Positions 15,398 to 24,136 of a stretch of DNA of 32,670 bases are shown here, one piece after another. A model generated the notes under the pieces. The model was given only the letters and a program-made list of their open reading frames with translations, ran no database searches and was not told where the DNA came from. This DNA comes from an uncultured Oscillospiraceae bacterium (GTDB lineage Bacteria; Bacillota; Clostridia; Oscillospirales; Ruminococcaceae). The stretch covers positions 1 to 32,670 of the forward strand of contig CAKTCT010000028.1 of NCBI GenBank assembly GCA_934539585.1, read 5' to 3'. The translations under genes were made by a program, and so were the position numbers. Positions within the stretch are counted from its first letter, which is position 1; each line of letters starts with the position of its first letter.

Positions 15398-17764
15398 TCA
15401 CACTTTCTGGAGCTTTGCGAAGTTGGCCATGATCTTTTTGGTGCCCACCCGGTCAAAGATGATCTCCACCAGATTGTCGTTGCCCATGGGGGTGATGGAG
15501 AGGACGGTGCCCTCGCCGAAGACCCGGTGCCGGACCCGGTCCCCCACCTGGAACCGGATGGCGGCGGATTCCACCTTCCGGACGCTGCCCGCCAGGGGCT
15601 CCGTCTCGGCGGGAGGCGGCGCGACAGGAGCCCGCTCCCGGCGTCCGCCGAAGGGCCGCTGGGAATAAGTGTCGTTGACCTCCTCGATCTTATCCTTGGG
15701 GATTTCCTCCGCGAACCGGGACAGCCGGTTGCGGTTGGTGGTGCCGAAGACCATCCGGGTGGCCGCATGGGTCAGATAGAGCTTCTTCTTGGCCCGGGTG
15801 ATGGCCACATAAGCCAGCCGCCGCTCCTCCTCCAGCTCCACAGGGTCGTAAAGGACCCGCACCGACGGGAAAATGCCGTCCTCCATTCCCGGCAGAAAGA
15901 CCACCGGGAACTCCAGCCCCTTGGAGGAGTGCATGGTCATCAGGACCACGCAGTCCTCGGCGTCGTTCATGGAGTCCAGGTCGGTGTACAGGGCGATTTC
16001 CTCCAGAAAGCCGCTGAGGCTCCCCTCGGGATTCTCCTGCTCATACTTCACCATGGTGGATTTCAGCTCGCCGATGTTCTCCATCCGGGTCTTGCCTTCC
16101 TCCCCCAGGGCGTTGAGCATGGAGCCGTAGCCGGTCTTGTCCAGGATGTCGTCCAGGAGCAGGTCCAGGGGCTCGTTGAGGGCGTCGTCCCGAAGGTCGT
16201 TGATGAGCCGGGCAAAATCGGCCAGGGCCGCCGCCTTCCGGGACAGCACCCCGTAGCTCCCGGCGTTTTCCAGGACATGGAACATGGAGGTCCCCGCCTG
16301 GACGGCGATCTCCTCCACGGTGTTCAGGGTGGCGTCGCCGATGGAGCGCTTGGGCTCATTGATGATCCGCCGGAGCCGCACCGCGTCGCTGGGGTTGTTG
16401 ATCACGCTCAGATAGGCCACCAGGTCCCGGATTTCCTTGCGCTCGAAGAATTTGATGCCGCCGAACAGCCGGTAAGGGATTCCCGCCTTGATGAAGTGCT
16501 GCTCGATGACGCCGGACTGGGCGTTCATCCGGTAAAGGACGGCGTGGTCGCTGTACTTCATCCCCTTTTCGGCCACGTCCTCCTCGATGGTGTCGGCGAT
16601 GAACTTGGCCTCGCTGCGCTCGTCGGGGAGCTTCCGCAGCTCAATCTTCTCCCCTTCCCCGTTCTGGGTCCAGAGATTCTTGCCCTTCCGGGCCACGTTG
16701 TGGCGGATAACCTCGTTGGCGGCATCCAGGATGGTCTGGGTGGAGCGGTAGTTCTGCTCCAGGCGGATGACCACGGTGTCCTTGAACTGCTCCTCAAAGC
16801 CCAGGATGTTCTCGATGGTGGCCCCCCGGAACTTGTAGATGCTCTGGTCGTCATCGCCCACCACGCAGAGGTTCTTATGCTTCCGGGCCAGGAGGCTCAC
16901 CAGGCGGAACTGGGCGTGGTTGGTGTCCTGGTACTCGTCCACCAGGATGTAGCGCCAGCGGTTCTGGTAGGATTCCAGAACGTCGGGGTACTGCTCAAAA
17001 AGCTCCACGGCCTTGCAGATGATGTCGTCAAAGTCCAGGGCGTTGGACTGGATGAGCTTAGACTGGTACTTCTGGTAGATTTTGGCGATCTCCTGCTTGC
17101 GGAAATCGTCGCCTACGGTCATGCGGTAGTCCGCCGGGGAGATCATGCTGTCCTTGGCCCGGCTGATTTCCCCCAGGACCGCCTTGGGCTTGAAGAGCTT
17201 GTCGTTGATGGAAAGCTCCGCCATGGCGTCCTTGACCACCCGCTGGCTGTCGTCGGCGTCGTAGATGGTGAAGCTGCCGGTGTAGCCCAGCCGGTGGATT
17301 TCCCGCCGCAGAATCCGCACGCAGCAGGCGTGGAAGGTGGAGGCGGCCACATCCCGGGCTTCCTCCCCCAGCATGGCCTCCAGCCGGGATTTCATCTCGT
17401 TGGCGGCCTTATTGGTGAAGGTGATGGCCAGGATGTTCCAGGGCCGCAGGGGGCGGCAGCCGATGATCCGGGTCAGCTCCTCCCCGGGGACCTCCTCCCC
17501 GTCTATGTAGGCCCGGAGAAGGGCAAAATCCTCCTCCGTCAGCCCGTCGGGCATCCATTGGGAGTTCCAGGCGTCGCCGAACTGGACCATATAGGCGATA
17601 CGGTTGATGATCACCGTGGTCTTTCCGCTGCCGGCTCCGGCCAGGATCAGCACCGGGCCCTCCATCTGAAAAATCGCCTTCCGCTGCATGGGGTTCATGG
17701 CGGAAAAGCTCTTTTCCAGAACCTGTTTTTTTAATGCGAGGTATTCCTCTTTCTGTTCCAGCAT
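15398..17764 (-). CDS. pcrA: ATP-dependent DNA helicase PcrA/UvrD
   Basis: 788 aa superfamily 1A 3'-5' helicase acting in repair and replication restart. Motif I AGAGSGKTT (about 42-50), motif Ia AITFTNKAANEM, motif II LVDEYQDTNHAQ, motif III VVGDDDQSIYKFRGA, motif IV LEQNYRS, motif V VVLMTMHSSKGLEFPVVF and motif VI YVAITRAKK are all present. The C-terminal ~50 residues form the Tudor-like RNA polymerase-interacting domain (VGDRVRHRVFGEGTVL...). ATG 17764 is chosen: AAAGGAA is 6 nt upstream of it and abuts the alternative ATG at 17770. Confidence 0.96.
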   Translation of the reverse strand: MLEQKEEYLALKKQVLEKSFSAMNPMQRKAIFQMEGPVLILAGAGSGKTTVIINRIAYMVQFGDAWNSQWMPDGLTEEDFALLRAYIDGEEVPGEELTRIIGCRPLRPWNILAITFTNKAANEMKSRLEAMLGEEARDVAASTFHACCVRILRREIHRLGYTGSFTIYDADDSQRVVKDAMAELSINDKLFKPKAVLGEISRAKDSMISPADYRMTVGDDFRKQEIAKIYQKYQSKLIQSNALDFDDIICKAVELFEQYPDVLESYQNRWRYILVDEYQDTNHAQFRLVSLLARKHKNLCVVGDDDQSIYKFRGATIENILGFEEQFKDTVVIRLEQNYRSTQTILDAANEVIRHNVARKGKNLWTQNGEGEKIELRKLPDERSEAKFIADTIEEDVAEKGMKYSDHAVLYRMNAQSGVIEQHFIKAGIPYRLFGGIKFFERKEIRDLVAYLSVINNPSDAVRLRRIINEPKRSIGDATLNTVEEIAVQAGTSMFHVLENAGSYGVLSRKAAALADFARLINDLRDDALNEPLDLLLDDILDKTGYGSMLNALGEEGKTRMENIGELKSTMVKYEQENPEGSLSGFLEEIALYTDLDSMNDAEDCVVLMTMHSSKGLEFPVVFLPGMEDGIFPSVRVLYDPVELEEERRLAYVAITRAKKKLYLTHAATRMVFGTTNRNRLSRFAEEIPKDKIEEVNDTYSQRPFGGRRERAPVAPPPAETEPLAGSVRKVESAAIRFQVGDRVRHRVFGEGTVLSITPMGNDNLVEIIFDRVGTKKIMANFAKLQKV

Positions 17765-17800
17765 AGTCATTTCCTTTACTGCAATAAAATCATTACCTCC

Positions 17801-17829
17801 ATTATACACGATTTTTCCCCCGGGTGCAA
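17801..17829 (-). promoter_or_regulatory. Promoter of pcrA
   Basis: Leftward TTGCAC, 17 nt, TATAAT with an extended TG. The 13 bases AATCGTGTATAAT are identical to those in the promoter at 18199-18227. Confidence 0.8.
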
Positions 17830-17852
17830 GGCGGGCGGCGGGAATCCAAAAG

Positions 17853-17888
17853 AAAAAACGGACGAAACCCCTTCGGTTCCATCCGTTT
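17853..17888 (-). terminator. Terminator of the 68-aa gene
   Basis: AAACGGA (17856-17862) / TCCGTTT (17882-17888) with an inner GAAACC/GGTTCC helix; read leftward it is followed by TTTTTTCTTTT. Confidence 0.85.
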
Positions 17889-17945
17889 CAGCTGCAAATC
17901 CGTCGCCATCGGCCTCGTCTGATCTCGCCCACGCTGCCTGCCTCC

Positions 17946-18152
17946 TTACTGGACCACGCAGTCAAAGGAAACGCTTCCGTCGGCGGGACAAGTGCTCACC
18001 GGCACCATGTTCATGTTGAAGAACAGCACCATGTCGCCCTTGGCATAGAGATCGTAGCCCTGTTCCCACAGCGCCTCGGCCATGCTCAGAGATTTTTCCG
18101 TATCGGATTTGTCCAGCAGAAGCAGCGCTTTCTTGATTTCCTTGTTGTTCAT
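17946..18152 (-). CDS. Small protein of unknown function (68 aa)
   Basis: Not recognised. MNNKEIKKALLLLDKSDTEK begins a predicted helix-rich acidic protein; the C-terminal half (GDMVLFFNMNMVPVSTCPAD) is more hydrophobic and has two Cys. No signal peptide. Real-gene evidence: AAAGGAG 7 nt before ATG 18152, a textbook promoter and a strong terminator of its own. Monocistronic. The upstream extension of the frame runs through the promoter and is not coding. Confidence 0.75.
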   Translation of the reverse strand: MNNKEIKKALLLLDKSDTEKSLSMAEALWEQGYDLYAKGDMVLFFNMNMVPVSTCPADGSVSFDCVVQ

Positions 18153-18198
18153 ATCAAAGACTCCTTTCGTTTCGGGGGTGTTTTCTTGTTGTGCTTTT

Positions 18199-18227
18199 AT
18201 TATACACGATTCGGAATAAAAATGCAA
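18199..18227 (-). promoter_or_regulatory. Promoter of the 68-aa gene
   Basis: Leftward TTGCAT, 17 nt, TATAAT with extended TG. Confidence 0.82.
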
Positions 18228-18305
18228 GTGTTTTTGGAAAAAAATTCGAAATTTTTTATATTTTACGATAAATATACATTTCATATGCATTTATACAAAT
18301 TTTCC

Positions 18306-18334
18306 TTGCCCTCCGCCGGATTTTGTGCTACACT
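18306..18334 (+). promoter_or_regulatory. Promoter of the TIM-barrel isomerase gene
   Basis: TTGCCC, 17 nt, TACACT. Confidence 0.65.
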
Positions 18335-18393
18335 AAGGACGAAAGGAAAAAATCTGTCCGCCGGAACCGGACAGCCTGAAAGGAAGGAATCCC

Positions 18394-19290
18394 ATGCGAC
18401 TTGGAATCAGCAGCTACTGCCTCTGCCCCAACCTCCGGGACGGCGCCATGACCATCTTCGACGTGATCCGCTGGGCCGCGGACCACGACTGCCAGCACAT
18501 CGAGTTCGTCCCCTTCTACCTGGACTTCCTGGCCGACCCGGAGCTCATCGACCGGGTGCGGGAAGCCTGCGCCGCCGCCCGCCTCCCCATTTCCACCTAC
18601 TCCCTCAACGCCGACCTCTTAAAGCCCGATCCGGCGGAGCGCCGCGCGGAGATTCAGCGGGTAAAGGCCCACATCGACGTGGCCCACCGCTTAGGGCTCA
18701 CCAAAATGCGCCACGACGTGGCCTCCTTCCGGCGGCCCATGTCCACCAACACCCCCCAGAACTTCGTGAAGGAGTTCCCCCTGATGGTAGAGGGCGTCCG
18801 GGAGCTGGCCGACTACGCCGCCTCCTACGGCATGACCACCACCCTGGAAAACCACGGCTTTTTCGTCAACGGCTCCGACCGGGTCATCTCCCTGCTGGAA
18901 GCCGTGGACCGGAAAAACGTCCGGATGACCATCGACGTGGGCAACTTCCTCTGCGTGGACGAGCGCGGGGAGACCGCCGTGAAAAAGTGCCTGCCCTACG
19001 CCGACATGATCCACCTGAAGGACTTCTACATCCGGGACAAAGCCCGGCTGGCCGGAGTGGGCGGCCTTTTCGACTGCGACAACGGCTCCTGGTTCGAGAC
19101 CGTGGGCGGCTCCATGCTCCGGGGCTCCATTCTGGGCCAGGGGGACCTGGATATCTGGAAGATTCTCCGGGACGTGAAAGCAAGCGGCTACGACGGCGAC
19201 ATCTCCATCGAATTTGAAGGCATGGAGCCTTGCGAGGCCGCCACCGCCACCTGCCTCCGCACCGCCCGGACCATCTGGGAGCAGGTCTGA
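18394..19290 (+). CDS. Sugar phosphate isomerase/epimerase (AP endonuclease 2-like TIM barrel)
   Basis: 298 aa xylose-isomerase-like TIM barrel. Putative metal/catalytic residues sit at the usual strand ends: Glu152 in TTLENHG, Asp181 in MTIDVGNF, His207 in DMIHLKDFY and the Glu of ISIEFEGME near 272. Members isomerise or epimerise free or phosphorylated sugars and inositol derivatives; the substrate cannot be told. AAAGGAAGG precedes the ATG. Monocistronic, with no sugar-transport or kinase neighbours to suggest a pathway. Confidence 0.88.
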   Translation: MRLGISSYCLCPNLRDGAMTIFDVIRWAADHDCQHIEFVPFYLDFLADPELIDRVREACAAARLPISTYSLNADLLKPDPAERRAEIQRVKAHIDVAHRLGLTKMRHDVASFRRPMSTNTPQNFVKEFPLMVEGVRELADYAASYGMTTTLENHGFFVNGSDRVISLLEAVDRKNVRMTIDVGNFLCVDERGETAVKKCLPYADMIHLKDFYIRDKARLAGVGGLFDCDNGSWFETVGGSMLRGSILGQGDLDIWKILRDVKASGYDGDISIEFEGMEPCEAATATCLRTARTIWEQV

Positions 19291-19298
19291 AACAGCAA

Positions 19299-19337
19299 AA
19301 AACGTCCCGGCAGGAGTTTTTCCCGCCGGGACGTTTT
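19299..19337. terminator. Bidirectional terminator after the isomerase gene
   Basis: AACGTCCCGGC (19301-19311) / GCCGGGACGTT (19325-19335) flanked by A and T runs, between two convergent genes. Confidence 0.9.
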
Positions 19338-19347
19338 CGTTTCCGGA

Positions 19348-19815
19348 TCAGCCGATTTTCGCCGCCTTGATGGCCTGGCGCTTGCCCCGGAGCTCTGCCA
19401 AGGACTTGGCCACCTGGTCCTCCGTGGACTTGAGAACGCTGTCCACGTAGTCGCTGGTGGCTTTTTTCAGCTCCCGGGCCTGGAGCTGGGAGGTGCTGAG
19501 GATTTCGTTGGCCTTGGCCTGGGCCTGCTTCACCACTTCGTCGTGGTCCACCAGCTTCTTGGCCCGCTCCTCCGCCACCCGGATGACCATTTCGGCCTCC
19601 TTCTTGGCGTCGTCCAGGATGATCTTCCGGTCGTTGACGATCTCCTTGGCCTTGGCGACCTCCACGGGGATGTGCATTTTCAGGTCCTCCAGCAGTTCCC
19701 GGATCCGGTCGACGTCCACGGCGCCCTTTCCGCCGGAAAGCGGGATGCTCCACGCTCCGTCCAGCATATCCTCGATCATCATCAGGATGCTGTCGATGTT
19801 TTCATTATTGGTCAT
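19348..19815 (-). CDS. Coiled-coil protein, clostridial 'ATPase'-annotated family
   Basis: 155 aa, almost entirely helical and charged, with a long coiled coil from about residue 45 to 145 (AKAKEIVNDRKIILDDAKKEAEMVIRVAEERAKK region), resembling the stalk of F-type ATP synthase subunit b or DivIVA-like proteins. It has no Walker motifs, so an ATPase label would be unjustified. Such a gene often follows coaD in Clostridia. Last gene of the fhs-rodA-rsmD-coaD cluster, 27 nt after coaD, with AAGGAGGAG before the ATG. The function is unknown; a role in envelope or division is only a guess from the neighbouring rodA. Confidence 0.8.
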   Translation of the reverse strand: MTNNENIDSILMMIEDMLDGAWSIPLSGGKGAVDVDRIRELLEDLKMHIPVEVAKAKEIVNDRKIILDDAKKEAEMVIRVAEERAKKLVDHDEVVKQAQAKANEILSTSQLQARELKKATSDYVDSVLKSTEDQVAKSLAELRGKRQAIKAAKIG

Positions 19816-19842
19816 GGGAACTCCTCCTTCATTGATGCGGAA

Positions 19843-20328
19843 TCACTTGCGGGAAAGGCGCTCCTGGATCTCCTCCAGGATGCACGCCGGAACAAAGTTG
19901 CGGATGTCGCCGCCGAAGCTGGCAATCTGCTTGACGATGCTGGAGCTCAGATACATGTTGTCCGCCGCGGCGGTGAAGAAGACCGTCTCCGCCTGGGGGT
20001 TGAGCATCTTGTTGGCCAGGGACATCTGGAACTCGTATTCAAAGTCCGACACCGCCCGGAGTCCCTTGACAATGGCGCAGGCCCCCTTCTCCCGAAGGTA
20101 GTCCGCCAGCAGGCCGTCGGAGGAATCCACGGTGACGTTGGGCAGGTCCGCCGTCACCCGCTTGATGAAATCCACCCGCTCGGCGGTGGTAAAGGCGTAG
20201 TTGGTCTTGGCGGGGTTCACGGACACCAGGACGATGACCTTTTCAAAGAGCTTGGCCGCCCGGGTGATGATGTCCAGATGCCCCAGGGTGATGGGGTCGA
20301 AGCTCCCCGGACAAACGGCAATTTTCAT
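19843..20328 (-). CDS. coaD: Phosphopantetheine adenylyltransferase
   Basis: 161 aa from ATG 20328 (MKIAVCPGSFDPITLGHLD). Penultimate step of coenzyme A synthesis: 4'-phosphopantetheine plus ATP gives dephospho-CoA. The nucleotidyltransferase motif TLGH (within GSFDPITLGHLDII) and the C-terminal YLSSSIVKQIASFGGDI loop are present. AAAGGA lies 8 nt upstream of this ATG; an ATG three codons earlier is poorly placed. Follows rsmD by 28 nt, a very common pair. Confidence 0.96.
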   Translation of the reverse strand: MKIAVCPGSFDPITLGHLDIITRAAKLFEKVIVLVSVNPAKTNYAFTTAERVDFIKRVTADLPNVTVDSSDGLLADYLREKGACAIVKGLRAVSDFEYEFQMSLANKMLNPQAETVFFTAAADNMYLSSSIVKQIASFGGDIRNFVPACILEEIQERLSRK

Positions 20329-20356
20329 AAGCTGCATCCTTTCTGCGTTCCGGGGA

Positions 20357-20902
20357 TCATTCCGCCGAAGCCTTTTCGTAGGTGGTGACTGCGGTTTTCC
20401 CGTAGAAATACTGCTTTTTCAGCCGCAAATCCCCGGCGGTCTCCGGCATGGGCTCCCCCTTCCGGTGCTCGAACAGAACGATGCCCTCCGGAGCCAGACA
20501 CCGTCCCAGCAGCGGCATCAGCTTGGGAACATACCCCAGATCGTAAGGCGGGTCCAGGAAAATGATGTCGTAGGTCTCCGCCGTCCGGGTCAGAAAGGCC
20601 GCGGCGTCGTCGGCGACGACCTGGGACTGCTTCCCCATCCCCACCGAGGTCAGGTTGTCCTTGATGATCTCCTGGGCCTTGCGGGAGTTGTCCACAAACA
20701 CCGCCCTGGAGGCCCCGCGGCTCAGCGCCTCGATGCCCATCTGCCCCGAACCGGCAAACAGGTCCAGCACACTGGCGTAGGGGACCCGGAAATGAACGAT
20801 GCTGAACACCGCCTCCTTGACCATGGCGGCGGTGGGGCGGGTCTCCAGGCCCTCTAAGGTTTTCAGCTTCCGCCCGCGGGCGGTACCGGTAATGACGCGC
20901 AT
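20357..20902 (-). CDS. rsmD: 16S rRNA (guanine-966-N2)-methyltransferase
   Basis: 181 aa. Methylates G966 of 16S rRNA using S-adenosylmethionine. N-terminus MRVITGTARGRKLKTLEG, SAM motif VLDLFAGSGQMGIEALSRGA and catalytic IIFLDPPYDLGY are all typical. No good ribosome binding site is seen close to the ATG, so translation may be weak or coupled to rodA, which ends 42 nt upstream. Confidence 0.95.
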   Translation of the reverse strand: MRVITGTARGRKLKTLEGLETRPTAAMVKEAVFSIVHFRVPYASVLDLFAGSGQMGIEALSRGASRAVFVDNSRKAQEIIKDNLTSVGMGKQSQVVADDAAAFLTRTAETYDIIFLDPPYDLGYVPKLMPLLGRCLAPEGIVLFEHRKGEPMPETAGDLRLKKQYFYGKTAVTTYEKASAE

Positions 20903-20944
20903 AACTTTGGTCCAGCGGGTCTCCCCGCTTCCTTTCTTTCAAAA

Positions 20945-22078
20945 TCAATACCCGGAGCCCGGGCGCTTGCGGTTAAACGAATAGACGCTCATGACCAGCC
21001 CCATGGACAGGTAGGAGGTCAGCAGCGAGGTGCCGCCGTAGCTGATAAAAGGCAGCGTAATGCCGATGACCGGCACCACCCCCAGCACCATCCCGATGTT
21101 GATCAGGGACTGGAAAAAGAACATCCCGAAGATGCCGCTGCAGATGTAGCAGCCCAAGGGATCGGCGCTGCTTCGGGCCGTCAGTAATATTTTAACACAA
21201 ATCGCCGTCAATAGCAATACGACAGCCGCACATCCTACAAATCCCAACGTCTGGCCGATGTGGGCCAGGATAAAGTCGTTGTGGATGGCGAACACGTAGT
21301 TCAGATCGTCGGAGAAAAGCCCCTTGCCGAAGACCTCCCCGGAGCCCAGAATCCGCCGCCCCACCTGCTGGTGATAGGCTTCGGCCAGAGTGGAGTGCTC
21401 CACGTCCCCCAGGACCCGGATGCGGTTTTTCAGGTAATCGGGGAAGCTGCCGCTGAACCAGATCACCGGCGCCAGCACGCCCATGGCCCCCACGCCGGCC
21501 AGAATGTACCGCCATTGGAGCCCCGCCGTGAAGATCATGCACAGAAAGATGAAGAAGAACACCAGGGCCGACCCCATGTCCCCCTGCTTGTAGATCAGCA
21601 GACAGGGCACCGCCCCGTGGAGGCAGAGGAGCAGCACATGAAGGGGTTTGTTCATCCGTTCCCGGACCTTGGACAGGTGGTAGGCAAAGGTCAGCACAAA
21701 GGAGATTTTCAGAAGCTCCGAGGGCTGGAGGGAAAGGCTCCCCACCCGGAGCCAGGCGGCGTCGTCGGACCCCGGCGGCTGGTAGACGATGGGGAGATTG
21801 GTAAAGGTCAGCAGCACCAGCCCCAGCGTCACCGGCAGATGGAGGAACCAGAGCTTTGCTAAGAACCGGTAGCTGATCAGCGTCATGACGAACATGGCCG
21901 CAATGCCCAGGGCTCCGGCCAGGAGCTGCATTTTCAGCCGGCTCCCGTCCAGGAACCCCGCCTGGACCTCCGAGTACAGCAGGACAAGGCTGAACGCCGC
22001 CGCTGCCGCCGAAAGCAGCAGCAGGACCTTGTCCAGCCTGCGGAAATAGGACTTGACTGCCTGCCAAATTTCCTTCAT
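20945..22078 (-). CDS. rodA: RodA/FtsW-type SEDS peptidoglycan glycosyltransferase
   Basis: 377 aa integral membrane protein with about ten hydrophobic segments. SEDS features include QPSELLKISFVLTFAYHLSK, GDMGSALVFFFIF and the C-terminal VIGITLPFISYGGTSLLTSYLSMGLVMSV. Polymerises peptidoglycan for cell elongation (RodA) or, less likely, septation or spore cortex. GGAGG 6 nt before the ATG. Lies 31 nt downstream of fhs in the same direction. Confidence 0.92.
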   Translation of the reverse strand: MKEIWQAVKSYFRRLDKVLLLLSAAAAAFSLVLLYSEVQAGFLDGSRLKMQLLAGALGIAAMFVMTLISYRFLAKLWFLHLPVTLGLVLLTFTNLPIVYQPPGSDDAAWLRVGSLSLQPSELLKISFVLTFAYHLSKVRERMNKPLHVLLLCLHGAVPCLLIYKQGDMGSALVFFFIFLCMIFTAGLQWRYILAGVGAMGVLAPVIWFSGSFPDYLKNRIRVLGDVEHSTLAEAYHQQVGRRILGSGEVFGKGLFSDDLNYVFAIHNDFILAHIGQTLGFVGCAAVVLLLTAICVKILLTARSSADPLGCYICSGIFGMFFFQSLINIGMVLGVVPVIGITLPFISYGGTSLLTSYLSMGLVMSVYSFNRKRPGSGY

Positions 22079-22109
22079 GAAACGCCTCCGAACCAGGGAA
22101 ATACGGCTC

Positions 22110-23780
22110 TCAGAAGAGCCCGGTGATCACGCCGTTTTCGTCGATGTCGATTTTCTCGGCGCTGGGGACCCGGGGAAGCCCGGGCATGGTCATAATGCTG
22201 CCGGTGAGGGCCACCACAAAGCCTGCTCCCGCCGACAGCCGCACCTCCGAAACGTGAAGGGCGAAGCCCTCCGGACGGCCCAGCAGCGCCGGATCGTCGG
22301 ACAGGGAGTACTGGGTCTTTGCCATGCAGACCGGCAGCTCCCCGTAGCCCATACCCTCGATCTCCCGGATGGCCTTTTCCGCCCCGGCGGCGTATTCCAC
22401 GTGGTCCGCGCCGTAGATTTCCCGGGCAATGACCCCGATTTTCTCCTTCAGCGGCAGGTCCAGGGGATAAATGGGCGCGAAATGGGTGGGCCTGGTCTCC
22501 AGGGTGTCAACCACCACCCGGGCCAGGTCCTCGCCGCCTGTGCCGCCCTTGGTAAAGACCTCGGACAGGGCGTAGGGCACGTCCATTTCCTTGCAGCAGC
22601 GGTCCACCACCTGGAGCTCCGCCTCCGTGTCGCTGGGGAACCGGTTGATGGCCACCACCACCGGCACGCCGAACTTCCGCATGTTGGCCACATGGGCCTT
22701 GAGGTTGACGATCCCGGCCTCCAGGGCGGGGATGTTTTCCGCGTTCAGGTCGGCCTTGGCCACGCCGCCGTTGTATTTCAGCGCCCGGACCGTGGCTACC
22801 ACCACGACGCACCCGGGGGTCAGCCCGGCCTTCCGGCACTTGATGTCAAAGAACTTCTCCGCCCCCAGGTCGGAGCCGAAGCCTGCCTCGGTAATGGCGT
22901 AATCCCCCAGCTTCAGGGCCAGCTTGGTGGCCCGGACGGAGTTGCACCCGTGAGCGATGTTGGCGAAAGGCCCGCCGTGCATCAGCACCGGATTGTTTTC
23001 CAGGGTCTGGACCAGATTGGGCTTGACAGCGTCCTTGAGAAGCACCGCCATAGCCCCCTGGGCCTTCAGGTCCCGGGCGTAGACGGGCCGGTTGTCGTAG
23101 GTGTAGCCCACCAGAATGTTGGCGATCCGCTCCTTTAAATCCATAAGGTCGTCCGCCAGACAGAGGATGGCCATGATCTCGCTGGCCACGGTGATGATGA
23201 ACCCTTCCTCCCGGGGAACGCCGTTGATCTTGCCCCCCAGCCCGATGGTAGCGAAGCGCAGAGCCCGGTCGTTCATGTCCAGACAGCGCTTGATGAGGAT
23301 CCGCCGGGGGTCGATGCCCAACGGGTTCCCCTGCTGGAGATGGTTGTCCACCATGGCGCAGAGCAGATTGTTGGCGGCGGTGATGGCGTGCATGTCGCCG
23401 GTGAAATGGAGGTTGATGTCCTCCATGGGGACCGCCTGGGCGTATCCGCCGCCGGCGGCGCCGCCCTTAATGCCGAATACCGGCCCCAGGGAGGGCTCCC
23501 GTAGGGCAATGACGGCCTTTTTCCCGATCCGGGCCATGGCCTCCCCCAGACCGATGGAGGTGGTGGTTTTCCCCTCCCCGGCGGGAGTGGGGTTGATGGC
23601 CGTGACCAGGATCAGCCTGCCGTCAGGCCGTTCCCGGACCGAAGAAAGAAACGCATCGGAGATTTTGGCCTTGTACTTTCCGTAGTACTCCAGATCGTCC
23701 TCGGGGATTCCCAGAGACGCCGCCACCTGTCCGATAGGCCACAGCTTGGCCTGCTGGGCGATTTCGATGTCCGTCAGCAT
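22110..23780 (-). CDS. fhs: Formate-tetrahydrofolate ligase
   Basis: 556 aa, full length. ATP + formate + tetrahydrofolate gives 10-formyl-THF, feeding purine and fMet synthesis and, in acetogens, the methyl branch of the Wood-Ljungdahl pathway. P-loop TPAGEGKTTTSIGL at about 65-78; other conserved blocks are EPSLGPVFGIKGGAAGGGYAQ-like and GGPFANIAHGCNSV. GGAGGGT lies about 10 nt before the ATG. First gene of the leftward cluster. Confidence 0.97.
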   Translation of the reverse strand: MLTDIEIAQQAKLWPIGQVAASLGIPEDDLEYYGKYKAKISDAFLSSVRERPDGRLILVTAINPTPAGEGKTTTSIGLGEAMARIGKKAVIALREPSLGPVFGIKGGAAGGGYAQAVPMEDINLHFTGDMHAITAANNLLCAMVDNHLQQGNPLGIDPRRILIKRCLDMNDRALRFATIGLGGKINGVPREEGFIITVASEIMAILCLADDLMDLKERIANILVGYTYDNRPVYARDLKAQGAMAVLLKDAVKPNLVQTLENNPVLMHGGPFANIAHGCNSVRATKLALKLGDYAITEAGFGSDLGAEKFFDIKCRKAGLTPGCVVVVATVRALKYNGGVAKADLNAENIPALEAGIVNLKAHVANMRKFGVPVVVAINRFPSDTEAELQVVDRCCKEMDVPYALSEVFTKGGTGGEDLARVVVDTLETRPTHFAPIYPLDLPLKEKIGVIAREIYGADHVEYAAGAEKAIREIEGMGYGELPVCMAKTQYSLSDDPALLGRPEGFALHVSEVRLSAGAGFVVALTGSIMTMPGLPRVPSAEKIDIDENGVITGLF

Positions 23781-23847
23781 GTGTAAACACCCTCCATAAT
23801 TTGGTTTCTCTTTCTGTTCTTTCGCGTGGGCAAAAGTCTTTAAGGTT

Positions 23848-23877
23848 ATTATACCATATTCCCCTAAGGAATAGCAA
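23848..23877 (-). promoter_or_regulatory. Promoter of fhs with a palindrome in its spacer
   Basis: Leftward TTGCTA, 18 nt, TATAAT. The spacer holds the inverted repeat TATTCC-N5-GGAATA (23857-23873), well placed for a repressor. Confidence 0.6.
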
Positions 23878-23896
23878 CCACAAAAATCATCCCGCC

Positions 23897-23908
23897 CATG
23901 TTAACATG
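23897..23908. promoter_or_regulatory. CATGTTAACATG palindrome
   Basis: Perfect 12-bp palindrome between the divergent fhs and 82-aa gene promoters; ACATGT-like words recur at 23904 and 23925. Possible operator; no factor can be assigned. Confidence 0.35.
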
Positions 23909-23922
23909 TTTCGGCCATTTGG

Positions 23923-23951
23923 TTGACATGTCGCATAAACCGACGGATAAA
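23923..23951 (+). promoter_or_regulatory. Possible promoter of the 82-aa gene
   Basis: TTGACA, 17 nt, GATAAA. It would give a ~180-nt leader containing a hairpin (GGGCTT...AAGCCC, about 23954-23992). An alternative -10 (TATACT, 24048-24053) has no good -35. Confidence 0.45.
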
Positions 23952-24136
23952 GAGGGCTTCTTTGGTGCTTTTCACAAACTTTCCAAAAAGCCCATATTTC
24001 ACCGATTTTACTACCCGATTTCGACATATTTTTCACCGACATTCTTCTATACTATGTCACACAGACACGGACATGCCGCATATGGACAAGCCGTACCGAC
24101 CCGTTCTGGGCAAGACAATTTGAAAGGATGTTCAAC

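Noticed and set aside
13695..15668. A 657-codon plus-strand open frame
   Set aside because: Antisense to the MATE gene and the end of pcrA; Gln/His/Pro-rich shadow.
15341..17734. A 797-codon plus-strand open frame
   Set aside because: Mirror of pcrA, whose helicase motifs are all intact on the other strand.
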